From Halonatronomonas sp051745085 (GTDB lineage Bacteria > Bacillota > Halanaerobiia > Halanaerobiales > Halarsenatibacteraceae), in assembly GCA_051745085.1 (NCBI GenBank), contig JBNJDR010000057.1, positions 1 to 10,546 of the forward strand: a stretch of DNA of 10,546 nucleotides, written 5' to 3'. A program made the position numbers and the translations under genes. Shown piece after piece: positions 1 to 7,622 of the stretch (positions are counted from its first letter, which is position 1; each line of letters opens with the position of its first letter). The notes beneath the pieces were generated by a model. The model ran no database searches, was not told the DNA's origin, and saw only the letters and a program-made list of their open reading frames with translations.

Positions 1-1244
1 TGGGTATATACCCGGCGGGGGATGGTCAGTCTCAGTAACTCTAAAGGGGATTCCAGTTGTTCGCCAGTTTCTGGATCTCTACCTAACAGGAACGAGCCGA
101 TTTCTACTCCACGTACACCTGACTCCAGGTAAAGAGCGTTGGCAAGGGCCTGGGCAGGAAACTGATCATATGGAATATGGGGTAAGAATTTGGCCGCATC
201 GACAAAAACGGCATGTCCCCCGGTAGGCTGTTGAATGGGAATATTGTTTTCTAATAATTTATCTCCCAGATATGCGACGTGATTTATTCTATATTCTAAA
301 TAACTGTATTCAATTCCTTCCTTTAAGCCTCGAGCTAAGGCTTCCATATCCCGGCCAGAAAGACCACCATAGGTAGGAAAACCTTCATAGGGCACGAGGC
401 GAGAGCGGAGTTTATTATATAATTCTTCATCTTCTTTGATCCCGATGAGGCCTCCCATATTAACGATGGCATCTTTTTTAGCACTTAAAGTAAAACCGTC
501 TCCATATCTGAACATTTCTCTAACTATTTCTCTAATGCTTTTATTCGCGTAGCCTTCTTCTCTTTTTTTTATAAAATAGGCATTTTCTGCATAGCGAGCA
601 GCGTCAAAAATAACTGGTAGATCATACTCCTGGGCTAATTCACTAACTGCTTTAATATTTTTCATGGAAACAGGTTGGCCGCCAGCACTGTTACATGTTA
701 TAGTAATCATGATGAAGGCGATTTCTTCAGTTGGGGTATTTGCTAAAAATGCTTCCAGCTTTTCCAGGTCATAATTGCCTTTGAAGGGATGTTCTTTGGC
801 AGTCTCATAAGCTGCGGGGATCACCTGGTTAACTGCTCGTCCGCCGGCAAGCTCAACATGGGCCTTTGTAGTATCAAAGTGCATATTGTTAAGCACGTAT
901 TGGCCCTTATCGATCAGGAGAGGAAAGAGCACTTGTTCGGCTCCTCGACCTTGATGGGAGGGTAAGATGTATTCGTAATTGAAGATATCCTGGGCAGTCT
1001 CTTCTAGATTAAAGAAGTTTCTACTCCCGGCATAAGATTCGTCGCCTAAGAGTAAGCCGGCCCACTGTTCATCGCTCATCGCTCCTGTTCCACTGTCAGT
1101 TAAAAGGTCGATGTAGACTTCATCGGAACTAAGAGCGAATAGATTATATCCAGCACTTTCCAGGGCTTTTTCTCTTTCTTCTTTGGGTATTTGGTTAATT
1201 TTCTCTACCATTTTAATCTTAAAAGGTTCTGCTTTTTTGGACAT
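1..1244 (-). CDS. tnaA: Tryptophanase (PLP-dependent beta-eliminating lyase), 3' end cut by the window edge
   Basis: 414 codons are present; the family is about 455-470 residues, so roughly the last 45-50 are off the left edge. The enzyme cleaves L-tryptophan to indole, pyruvate and ammonia in the cytoplasm. The fold I PLP-lyase signature is complete so far: the Schiff-base lysine is K257 in LSAKKD, with Y71, R100, F123, N185, D214 and R217 at the positions known from tyrosine phenol-lyase (TPL). E69 matches the monovalent-cation ligand. The N-terminus (AEPFKIK) looks TPL-like, but the specificity positions do not. D124 lies in HFDTT, where TPL has Thr124, and Ile382 lies in VEIGSFLLGRDP, at or beside the place of TPL Arg381. 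Both match tryptophanase. The ATG start is preceded by GAGGTGGTGG. It is divergent from nifJ. TPL or another aromatic lyase remains a minor alternative. Confidence 0.9.
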   Translation of the reverse strand, partial: MSKKAEPFKIKMVEKINQIPKEEREKALESAGYNLFALSSDEVYIDLLTDSGTGAMSDEQWAGLLLGDESYAGSRNFFNLEETAQDIFNYEYILPSHQGRGAEQVLFPLLIDKGQYVLNNMHFDTTKAHVELAGGRAVNQVIPAAYETAKEHPFKGNYDLEKLEAFLANTPTEEIAFIMITITCNSAGGQPVSMKNIKAVSELAQEYDLPVIFDAARYAENAYFIKKREEGYANKSIREIVREMFRYGDGFTLSAKKDAIVNMGGLIGIKEDEELYNKLRSRLVPYEGFPTYGGLSGRDMEALARGLKEGIEYSYLEYRINHVAYLGDKLLENNIPIQQPTGGHAVFVDAAKFLPHIPYDQFPAQALANALYLESGVRGVEIGSFLLGRDPETGEQLESPLELLRLTIPRRVYT

Positions 1245-1292
1245 ATTAATGCCACCACCTCAGTTGATTTAAAGTTATATATACACATCTTT

Positions 1293-1322
1293 ATTATACT
1301 CTGCTTTACTATTAAAAATCAA
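1293..1322 (-). promoter_or_regulatory. Predicted sigma-A promoter of tnaA
   Basis: On the minus strand, TTGATT (1322-1317) and a perfect TATAAT (1298-1293) are separated by 18 bases. Transcription would begin near 1286, giving a leader of about 40 nt before the ATG at 1244. That is too short for an E. coli-type tnaC attenuator. Seen by eye only. Confidence 0.55.
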
Positions 1323-1350
1323 GGATACAGCTATCTGAATTTTAAGTAAT

Positions 1351-1379
1351 TTGACAGGTGCATCTTATTTAGTTATACT
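1351..1379 (+). promoter_or_regulatory. Predicted strong sigma-A promoter of nifJ
   Basis: A perfect TTGACA (1351-1356) and TATACT (1374-1379) are separated by the ideal 17 bases. Transcription would begin near 1386, about 37 nt before the nifJ ATG. It is the best promoter match in the window and fits a highly expressed central-metabolism gene. It does not overlap the divergent tnaA promoter. Confidence 0.75.
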
Positions 1380-1383
1380 AAAT
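1367..1383. promoter_or_regulatory. 17-bp inverted repeat over the nifJ -10 box (candidate operator)
   Basis: ATTTAGT-TAT-ACTAAAT has perfect 7-bp arms around a 3-bp centre and covers the -10 hexamer TATACT. A dimeric repressor bound here would block RNA polymerase. No regulator gene lies nearby and I cannot assign the motif to a known family; it does not match the Rex consensus TTGTTAA-N6-TTAACAA. AT-rich DNA produces dyads by chance, so its role is inferred from its position. Confidence 0.4.
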
Positions 1384-1422
1384 TTGAATATGTGAAATAT
1401 AAAATTTTAGGGGGGTTTATGA

Positions 1423-4400
1423 ATGACTAAAAAGATGAAGTCTATGGATGGAAATACTGCAGCAGCTCATGTGGCCTATGCTTTTACAGATGTTGCAGCA
1501 ATATATCCGATTACCCCATCTTCACCGATGGCCGAAATGGTGGATGAATGGAGTGCCCATGGACGAGAAAACATTTTTGGTCAGCAGGTTAAATTGTCAG
1601 AGCTACAGTCTGAGGGTGGTGCTGCTGGTGCTGTGCATGGATCATTATCTACAGGTGCTTTAACTACTACTTTTACCGCCTCGCAGGGCTTATTGCTTAT
1701 GCTGCCAAACATTTATAAAATTGCAGGCGAATTACTGCCCGGAGTTTTTCATGTGAGTGCACGTTCGGTAGCGACTCAAGCTTTATCAATTTTTGGTGAC
1801 CATTCCGATGTAATGGCGTGTCGTCAGTCTGGAGCTGCTATGTTAGCTTCAGGTAGTGTTCAGGAAGTCATGGATATGGCCGGAGTAGCACATTTAGCGG
1901 CTATTGATTCAAGTTTACCTTTTATTCATTTTTTTGATGGTTTTAGAACATCTCATGAGATTCAAAAGATAGAAGTTTTAGATTATGATGACCTGGCTCA
2001 ATTTGTTGATCAGGATAAGTTGATGAAATTTAGGAACAGTGCTTTAAACCCAGAAACTCCTGTGACAAAGGGTACTGCTCAGAATCCAGATATTTTCTTC
2101 CAGGCCAGAGAAGCATGTAACAGGTTCTACGAAAACACACCTGATATTGTAGCCGGTTATATGGAAAAAATCAGTGAGCTGACCGGGAGAGAATACAAGC
2201 CATTTGTTTATCATGGGGCTGAAGATGCTGAACATATAATTATAGCAATGGGTTCAGTTACAGAAACAATTGAAGAAACAGTAGATTACTTAGTTGAAAA
2301 AGGGGAAAAAGTTGGTTTGATCAAAGTTCATCTTTACAGACCTTTCTCGGCAAAATATTTCTTCGATGTTCTTCCAGACACCGTTAAGAAAATTGCAGTT
2401 TTGGATAGAACCAAGGAGCCAGGCGCTATCGGGGAACCACTTTTTGAAGATATCCGGTCCCTTTTCTATGATCGGGATGAGAGACCCGTTGTTGTCGGTG
2501 GTAGGTACGGTTTAAGCTCCAAAGAAACCAATCCTTCTCATATTAAAGCAGTTTATGAGAACCTTAAGCAGTCCGAATCGAAAAATGGCTTTACTATCGG
2601 GATTGTCGATGATGTTACCTATACTTCTCTTCCAGTAGAAGAGAAGATCGATACTACTCCAGAAAGCACCACTGCCTGTAAGTTCTGGGGCTTCGGCTCA
2701 GATGGTACTGTGGGTGCTAATAAAAACGCGATTAAAATCATTGGTAATAACACTGATAAATATGCGCAGGGTTATTTCTCTTACGACTCCAAGAAATCCG
2801 GAGGGGTTACAGTATCCCACTTAAGATTTAGTGATGAGCCGATTAAGTCGACTTACTTAATAGATAAAGCTGACTTTGTGGCCTGTCATAATGAAGCTTA
2901 TATCGGTAAGTTCGATATGTTAAGCGATCTCAAGCCAGGTGGGACCTTTGTTCTAAACTGCACCTGGACAGAAGAAGAATTAGAAGAAAATTTACCAGCT
3001 GAAGTGAAATCTTACTTAGCTGAGAATGATATTGACTTCTATATAATAAATGCTGTTGATATAGCTCAGGAAGTAGGTCTGGGCGGCAGGATTAACATGG
3101 TTATGCAGACTGTCTTCTTTAAACTTGCAGATATAATTCCGATCGATGATGCGATTAAATATCTGAAAGAGGCTATTAAAGATACTTACGGCCATAAAGG
3201 AGATAAAATTGTTGAAATGAATAATAGAGCGGTAGATAAGGCACTTGATGCACTTGTTTCCGTTGATGTACCTTCTGAATGGGGTTCAGCAGAATCGGTA
3301 GAAGAAGAGATTGATGAAAATAGGCCAGAATTTATTAGAGAGGTTCTTGATCCGGTTAATCGCCAGGAAGGCGACGATTTACCTGTAAGTACTTTTGTCG
3401 GTAGAGAAGACGGTTCCTTCCCACCTGGAGTTTCTCAATACGAGAAAAGAGGTATAGCCGTTCATGTGCCTAACTGGTTAGAAGAGAACTGTATTCAGTG
3501 TAACCAGTGTGCTTTTGTTTGTCCACATGCAGTTATCCGTCCATTCCTCTTGGATGATGAAGAGATGGAAAATGCTCCCGAGGATATGGCAACTCTAGAC
3601 GCCCGGGGTAAACAATTGGACGGCCTGCAGTATAGAATTCAGGTTAGCCCTCTTGATTGTACCGGTTGTGGAGTCTGTGTAGAAACCTGTCCTGCACCTA
3701 CAAAAGCTCTAGAATTTGAAGAGTTCGCAGAAATGGTAGAACAGGAAAAAGATAATTGGGATTACGTAAGTGAAAATGTATCCTATAAAGGCGATTTGAT
3801 GAACCCAGCTTCTATTAAAGGAAGTCAGTTTAAAAAGCCATTACTTGAATTTCACGGTGCATGTGCTGGTTGTGGAGAAACTGCCTATGCTAAACTGGTA
3901 ACTCAGATGTACGGCGATAGAATGTTGATCGCCAACGCCACTGGATGTTCCTCAATTTGGGGCGGTACAGCACCATCTTCCGTATACACCACCAACGAAG
4001 AGGGTTATGGTCCAGCCTGGGCTAATTCGCTCTTTGAAGATAATGCCGAATATGGTTATGGTATGCATCTTGGTAATGAGCAGATAAGAGCGCGTCTTGG
4101 AAATCTTATGGATGAAGCGATTGAGGCCGGCGTTTCTAGCGAATTAGAAGAATTGTTCCAGAAATGGCAGGAAGTAAAAGACGAAGGTCAGGCTTCCAAG
4201 GATGTTTCAGAACAGATTAAACCTCTGCTGGAAGAAGAAAATGATAATAAAGCGGTTGCTGAAATCGAAAAGATGAAGAAGTTCCTCACCAAAAAATCTC
4301 AATGGATCTTTGGTGGAGATGGATGGGCTTATGATATTGGGTATGGAGGCTTAGATCATGTGCTGGCATCTGGCGAGGATGTTAACGTGCTGGTCTTTGA

Positions 4401-4965
4401 TACTGAAGTTTACTCCAATACTGGTGGTCAATCTTCTAAGGCTACTCCGATAGCAGCAGTAGCGAAATTTGCTGCGTCCGGTAAGAAGACTAAAAAGAAA
4501 GATCTAGCTCAGATGGTGATGACTTATGGTAACGTTTATGTGGCCCAGGTAGCTATTGGAGCTAACATGAACCAGACCGTCAAAGCGCTCAAAGAGGCTG
4601 AAGAATATGACGGTCCATCTCTGGTAATTGCTTATACTCCATGTATTGCCCACGGCATCAAGGCTGGCATGAACTGCAGTGTTGAGCAGGAAGGCAAAGC
4701 TGTTGAGGCCGGTTACTGGCATCTCTTCCGGTTTAATCCTGAACTAGAGGAAGAAGGTAAGAATCCATTTGTGATGGACTCTAAAGAGCCTACCGGATCG
4801 ATGAAAGATTATATGCTCAGCGAGGTTAGATTTTCTTCACTTAAGAAGACGTTCCCTGACATTGCTGAAGAGCTCTTCGAATATGCTGAAGAGCAGGCCG
4901 TAGAAAAATATAAAACCTACAAAAGATTGGAGCAGGCCTACGCTCCAGAAGATGAGGATGAGTAA
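1423..4965 (+). CDS. nifJ: Pyruvate:ferredoxin (flavodoxin) oxidoreductase, single-chain homodimeric type
   Basis: It oxidises pyruvate with CoA to acetyl-CoA and CO2 and passes electrons to ferredoxin or flavodoxin in the cytoplasm. At 1180 residues it is full length for the one-chain family. Residues 1-260 form the pyruvate domain, with YPITPSSPMAE at 28-38 and active-site T31, E64 and R114 at the positions known from the Desulfovibrio africanus enzyme. A two-cluster ferredoxin domain follows, with C690, C693, C696, C700 and C746, C749, C752, C756. The C-terminal TPP domain holds GDGWAYD from G965 and SNTGG at 998-1002, with proximal-cluster ligands C814, C817, C842 and C1074. No key residue is missing. 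The start has a run of six G (AGGGGGG, 1409-1415) 7 nt upstream; an ATG at 1419 is out of frame. It has its own promoter and a strong terminator. The sequence is Glu/Asp-rich and ends EDEDE, perhaps reflecting a saline habitat. Confidence 0.97.
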   Translation: MTKKMKSMDGNTAAAHVAYAFTDVAAIYPITPSSPMAEMVDEWSAHGRENIFGQQVKLSELQSEGGAAGAVHGSLSTGALTTTFTASQGLLLMLPNIYKIAGELLPGVFHVSARSVATQALSIFGDHSDVMACRQSGAAMLASGSVQEVMDMAGVAHLAAIDSSLPFIHFFDGFRTSHEIQKIEVLDYDDLAQFVDQDKLMKFRNSALNPETPVTKGTAQNPDIFFQAREACNRFYENTPDIVAGYMEKISELTGREYKPFVYHGAEDAEHIIIAMGSVTETIEETVDYLVEKGEKVGLIKVHLYRPFSAKYFFDVLPDTVKKIAVLDRTKEPGAIGEPLFEDIRSLFYDRDERPVVVGGRYGLSSKETNPSHIKAVYENLKQSESKNGFTIGIVDDVTYTSLPVEEKIDTTPESTTACKFWGFGSDGTVGANKNAIKIIGNNTDKYAQGYFSYDSKKSGGVTVSHLRFSDEPIKSTYLIDKADFVACHNEAYIGKFDMLSDLKPGGTFVLNCTWTEEELEENLPAEVKSYLAENDIDFYIINAVDIAQEVGLGGRINMVMQTVFFKLADIIPIDDAIKYLKEAIKDTYGHKGDKIVEMNNRAVDKALDALVSVDVPSEWGSAESVEEEIDENRPEFIREVLDPVNRQEGDDLPVSTFVGREDGSFPPGVSQYEKRGIAVHVPNWLEENCIQCNQCAFVCPHAVIRPFLLDDEEMENAPEDMATLDARGKQLDGLQYRIQVSPLDCTGCGVCVETCPAPTKALEFEEFAEMVEQEKDNWDYVSENVSYKGDLMNPASIKGSQFKKPLLEFHGACAGCGETAYAKLVTQMYGDRMLIANATGCSSIWGGTAPSSVYTTNEEGYGPAWANSLFEDNAEYGYGMHLGNEQIRARLGNLMDEAIEAGVSSELEELFQKWQEVKDEGQASKDVSEQIKPLLEEENDNKAVAEIEKMKKFLTKKSQWIFGGDGWAYDIGYGGLDHVLASGEDVNVLVFDTEVYSNTGGQSSKATPIAAVAKFAASGKKTKKKDLAQMVMTYGNVYVAQVAIGANMNQTVKALKEAEEYDGPSLVIAYTPCIAHGIKAGMNCSVEQEGKAVEAGYWHLFRFNPELEEEGKNPFVMDSKEPTGSMKDYMLSEVRFSSLKKTFPDIAEELFEYAEEQAVEKYKTYKRLEQAYAPEDEDE

Positions 4966-4994
4966 ATATTTGTAGGATAAGTTTGGTAATATAA

Positions 4995-5034
4995 AAATGC
5001 CCTGGATGGAAACCATCCAGGGCATTTCTTCATT
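4995..5034 (+). terminator. Rho-independent terminator after nifJ
   Basis: A perfect 15-bp stem (4995-5009 with 5013-5027) closes on an AAA loop and runs into the T-rich tract TTTCTTCATT. It begins 30 nt after the nifJ stop and ends just before the ribosome binding site of the next gene. Confidence 0.85.
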
Positions 5035-5049
5035 AAGGAGAATCTATTG

Positions 5050-5619
5050 ATGAATATAGAAAAATTATATCAAAAAATGGTCCAGCTCATGCTGGGGATG
5101 TCGCTTTTGGGTATTATCTTAATCTGGTTAATTTTAAAAGAAGCACCCGATCAGCTTATCTCCTGGTCTGCTTTTCCGGGGCAGGTAGGTATCGGTTTAG
5201 TCGGTATGCTGGGTTTGATCATCCCTGCCCTCATAATGGCTGGTTATAAACCGGAGATGATAGAGACAGGCCTGGAAGAAATACTGCCCATCTGTCGCCT
5301 GGCCCTCTATAAACTAGGAATAATTAGTCTAATGGCTGGAGTGAGTGAAGAAATATTATTTAGAGCATTTTTGCAGGAGTTGACAGGAATCTGGCCGGCA
5401 GCTTTATTATTCATGCTTGTGCATGCTGGTTTTTGGTATAAACAGGAAAACAATATAGACCGGATAATATTCGGGCTGTTTTACCTGCTGGCGGGAGTCT
5501 GGTTGGGATCGGTTTATAACTATGCCGGACTTATCGCGGCTGCAGTTACCCATGCTGGTTATGATTTTATTCTCTTTTGGTATTTTAAGAAGTACTTGCT
5601 TGAGTCACAAGAGCTTTAA
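5050..5619 (+). CDS. CPBP-family intramembrane glutamic endopeptidase (CAAX/Abi-type)
   Basis: The product is a 189-residue, strongly hydrophobic polytopic membrane protein. It carries the three family motifs: EExxxR at E100-E101-R105 (SEEILFR), FxxxH at F121-H125 (FMLVH) and HxxxD at H168-D172 (HAGYD). These provide the catalytic glutamates and histidines in the membrane. Hydrophobic segments lie at about 11-29, 47-65, 84-97, 113-127, 139-154 and 158-178. Bacterial members have been linked to prenyl-protein-like processing, bacteriocin self-immunity and regulated proteolysis; no substrate can be named here. I chose ATG 5050 because AAGGAG (5035-5040) sits 9 nt upstream; an in-frame TTG at 5047 is a worse start. 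No clear promoter lies between the nifJ terminator and this gene, so it may depend on read-through. Its last 35 bp overlap the convergent peptidase C26 gene. Confidence 0.85.
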   Translation: MNIEKLYQKMVQLMLGMSLLGIILIWLILKEAPDQLISWSAFPGQVGIGLVGMLGLIIPALIMAGYKPEMIETGLEEILPICRLALYKLGIISLMAGVSEEILFRAFLQELTGIWPAALLFMLVHAGFWYKQENNIDRIIFGLFYLLAGVWLGSVYNYAGLIAAAVTHAGYDFILFWYFKKYLLESQEL

Positions 5620-6310
5620 ATAACTCTTGAAAGCAAACTTCACTCTGTACCAGGTCTTCGGGATGCCATTGAACGCCGAGGACGAAGTCTTGATCTTTTG
5701 CCTCGATAGATTCTATAATACCTTCGCTGGATTTAGAGGTGATACTCAGATTATTCCCTGGTTCTTTTACGGCTTGGTGGTGGTACGAATTAACATATAG
5801 ATCATCTAAAGAGCAGAGTATTTCAGATAATTTACTGCTTGAATCGATATAAACTTTATGGTAGGCACAAGCACTGCTTTTTTGCGAAGTATGAAATAAG
5901 TTGTTATCCTGCTGCGTATTTAAATCTTGATAGAGGCTGCCGCCTAGAGCTACATTGATTAACTGCATGCCTCTACATATACCCAGGATAGGCAGATTTG
6001 CTTCATAGGCGGCTGTAAATAAGCCGATTTCCCACTTATCTCTTTCTAAATCAACCTGAGTTAACTCCTTAATGGGTTTTTCTCTGTAAAGTTCAGGCGA
6101 TATATCCTGGCCGCCGCTTAAAACGAGACCGTCAAGTAAATTAACGTAGTTATTTATATCTTCGAGAGTGCTTAAAATCGGAATAGGCAGGGGTAGTCCG
6201 CCCGCTCGGTCTATAGCTTGAATATAATTACAATCGATGCTGCCGTAAAAAGATTTGTTTTCTGCATCTTCTTTGCGGAATATAGTTACGCCAATAAGTG
6301 GTTTAGACAT
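5585..6310 (-). CDS. Peptidase C26 / class-I glutamine amidotransferase-like hydrolase (PuuD-like gamma-glutamyl hydrolase)
   Basis: This 241-residue soluble protein has the class-I glutamine amidotransferase fold. The nucleophile elbow GICRGMQLINVALGG carries C112, and the VQWHPED motif supplies H216 and E218, completing the Cys-His-Glu triad. LVLSGGQDISPELY (63-76) and NSYHHQAV (174-181) are typical of the PuuD/peptidase C26 branch, which hydrolyses gamma-glutamyl amides such as gamma-glutamyl-GABA. The substrate here is not known, and no other polyamine-degradation gene is in the window. The ATG at 6310 has GAGGTGA 6 nt upstream. It starts 39 nt after the stop of the AcoX-like gene on the same strand, so the two probably share a transcript. 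Its 3' end overlaps the convergent CPBP protease gene. Confidence 0.88.
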   Translation of the reverse strand: MSKPLIGVTIFRKEDAENKSFYGSIDCNYIQAIDRAGGLPLPIPILSTLEDINNYVNLLDGLVLSGGQDISPELYREKPIKELTQVDLERDKWEIGLFTAAYEANLPILGICRGMQLINVALGGSLYQDLNTQQDNNLFHTSQKSSACAYHKVYIDSSSKLSEILCSLDDLYVNSYHHQAVKEPGNNLSITSKSSEGIIESIEAKDQDFVLGVQWHPEDLVQSEVCFQELFKALVTQASTS

Positions 6311-6349
6311 ATAGGTTCACCTCGTTTGGATTTTACTGTGGTTGATATT

Positions 6350-7471
6350 TCATTCTGCTTTCATCACAGTTTCGTGTTTGTAATCAGAGATGACGTGGTA
6401 ATAGCCAGTCAGATTTTCATCTAATTCTGGATCTCCCGTATCTATTAACATTTTGCCCGATAAGGCGTGTAATTTAGCTGAAGTTGCGAGAATAGTTATA
6501 TTATTAAGTCCTACTTTTCGGATGACCTGAGGGCTAATTTGTTGATTACCTCGGCCAAAAATAAAACCCTGACCGCCGATAACGGTTATCACGATTTCTG
6601 CGGGATGTTCTTTGTACTCTTCCAGGAGAGCCAGGATATTCTGTTCAGCCAGATCTTTCCCTACTAATTTTCTGTTAAAAATGGCGTCTACTCCTAATAA
6701 TGAATGTTCTAACTCCAGTAGTTCCAAAACTGATGCGGTGGTGGTTCCTGGTCCGAGGATATAAAGGCAGTTATCTTTCATCCTGTTTTCGAGAAAATGC
6801 TCGGCGATGGCATAGCGGCTTATTTCATCGCTGCGTGCGCTGCCGGACTTTTGATCCTGGGTTAATGATTGATCGCTAGGAACGGTAAGGTAGCCGTAAA
6901 GTTGGGCATCTACCTGACCGTAGCGGAAAGCTTCTTCATCGATGTCCATGACTTCTTTTTTCTCTGTTCCAGATACTTCGCCCTGAAGGTATTTACGAGC
7001 CAGATCTCCAGCTGCTCTAGGATTAGTAGCAAATACTGCCGAATGAATTTTTACTCCAGCTGGGATGCCCAGTACAGGTAGTGATGTTTCGATGGCAGTA
7101 TAGATATCTCTGGCCGTGCCGTCGCCTCCACTAAAAAGTAATAATTCAACTCCTTCATCTTTCAAATCTTTAGCGGCCTGCTGGGTGTCTGCTGGGGTAG
7201 TACTGCCACTTTCTATCTCACCAATGACTGTAGGTTTAAAACCTGCTTCTCTGGCTTCATTTTCACCCATTTCCTTAGGGTAAGTTATAAGCTCGATTTC
7301 TTTATTTGAGTTTTTTAAGGTAGTAAGAGCCTGTACGGTTCTGTGAGGAGAGACGGGTTCTGCTCCCAATTCTTTAGCTTTTTCCTGGGTTTCCCTGCCA
7401 TCACTTCCCTTGAGACCGACTTTGCCACCTATACCGGCGATGGGATTTACGATAAGTCCAATTTTTTTCAT
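6350..7471 (-). CDS. ATP-NAD kinase family protein, AcoX-like (COG3199 type)
   Basis: The product has 373 residues. The N-terminal half has the NAD/diacylglycerol-kinase fold: a nucleotide-binding start IGLIVNPIAGIGG (4-16), and the phosphate-binding GGDGT at 115-119 within LLLFSGGDGTARD. GIPAGVKIHSAVFATNP (135-151) and GPGTTTA (about 240) are typical of the AcoX branch, whose founding member lies in acetoin-catabolism operons. At more than 350 residues it is longer than ordinary NAD kinases (about 270-300). NAD phosphorylation is possible, but the physiological substrate of this branch is not firmly known, and no acetoin genes are visible here. The ATG at 7471 is preceded by AAGGA (7481-7485). 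It is probably the first gene of an operon with the downstream peptidase C26 gene, and is divergent from the broken phosphatase. Confidence 0.85.
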   Translation of the reverse strand: MKKIGLIVNPIAGIGGKVGLKGSDGRETQEKAKELGAEPVSPHRTVQALTTLKNSNKEIELITYPKEMGENEAREAGFKPTVIGEIESGSTTPADTQQAAKDLKDEGVELLLFSGGDGTARDIYTAIETSLPVLGIPAGVKIHSAVFATNPRAAGDLARKYLQGEVSGTEKKEVMDIDEEAFRYGQVDAQLYGYLTVPSDQSLTQDQKSGSARSDEISRYAIAEHFLENRMKDNCLYILGPGTTTASVLELLELEHSLLGVDAIFNRKLVGKDLAEQNILALLEEYKEHPAEIVITVIGGQGFIFGRGNQQISPQVIRKVGLNNITILATSAKLHALSGKMLIDTGDPELDENLTGYYHVISDYKHETVMKAE

Positions 7472-7537
7472 GGTTTCACATCCTTATTATTTCTAGTTTC
7501 TATCTTCTACTTTATCACTAATAGATGGATTAATAAA

Positions 7538-7546
7538 ATTATATCA
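7538..7546 (-). promoter_or_regulatory. Possible extended -10 promoter for the AcoX-like gene
   Basis: The minus strand reads TGATATAAT (7546-7538), an extended -10 box (TG-N-TATAAT) about 65 bp before the ATG at 7471. No convincing -35 box lies upstream, which extended -10 promoters tolerate. Weak call in AT-rich DNA. Confidence 0.4.
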
Positions 7547-7622
7547 AAAATTGTAAAGGAGTAACATAATTAATAAAGAAATATTAAACAAAACAAAAAT
7601 ATTAGAATGAGGTGAGTATTTA

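Noticed and set aside
1..1244. Tyrosine phenol-lyase as the name of the leftmost gene
   Set aside because: Thr124 and Arg381, which bind the phenol hydroxyl in TPL, are replaced by Asp and Ile as in tryptophanase.
5608..5629. CAAGAG...CTCTTG hairpin in the convergent gene overlap as a bidirectional terminator
   Set aside because: The stem is only 6 bp with a 10-nt loop, and neither strand has a T-run after it.
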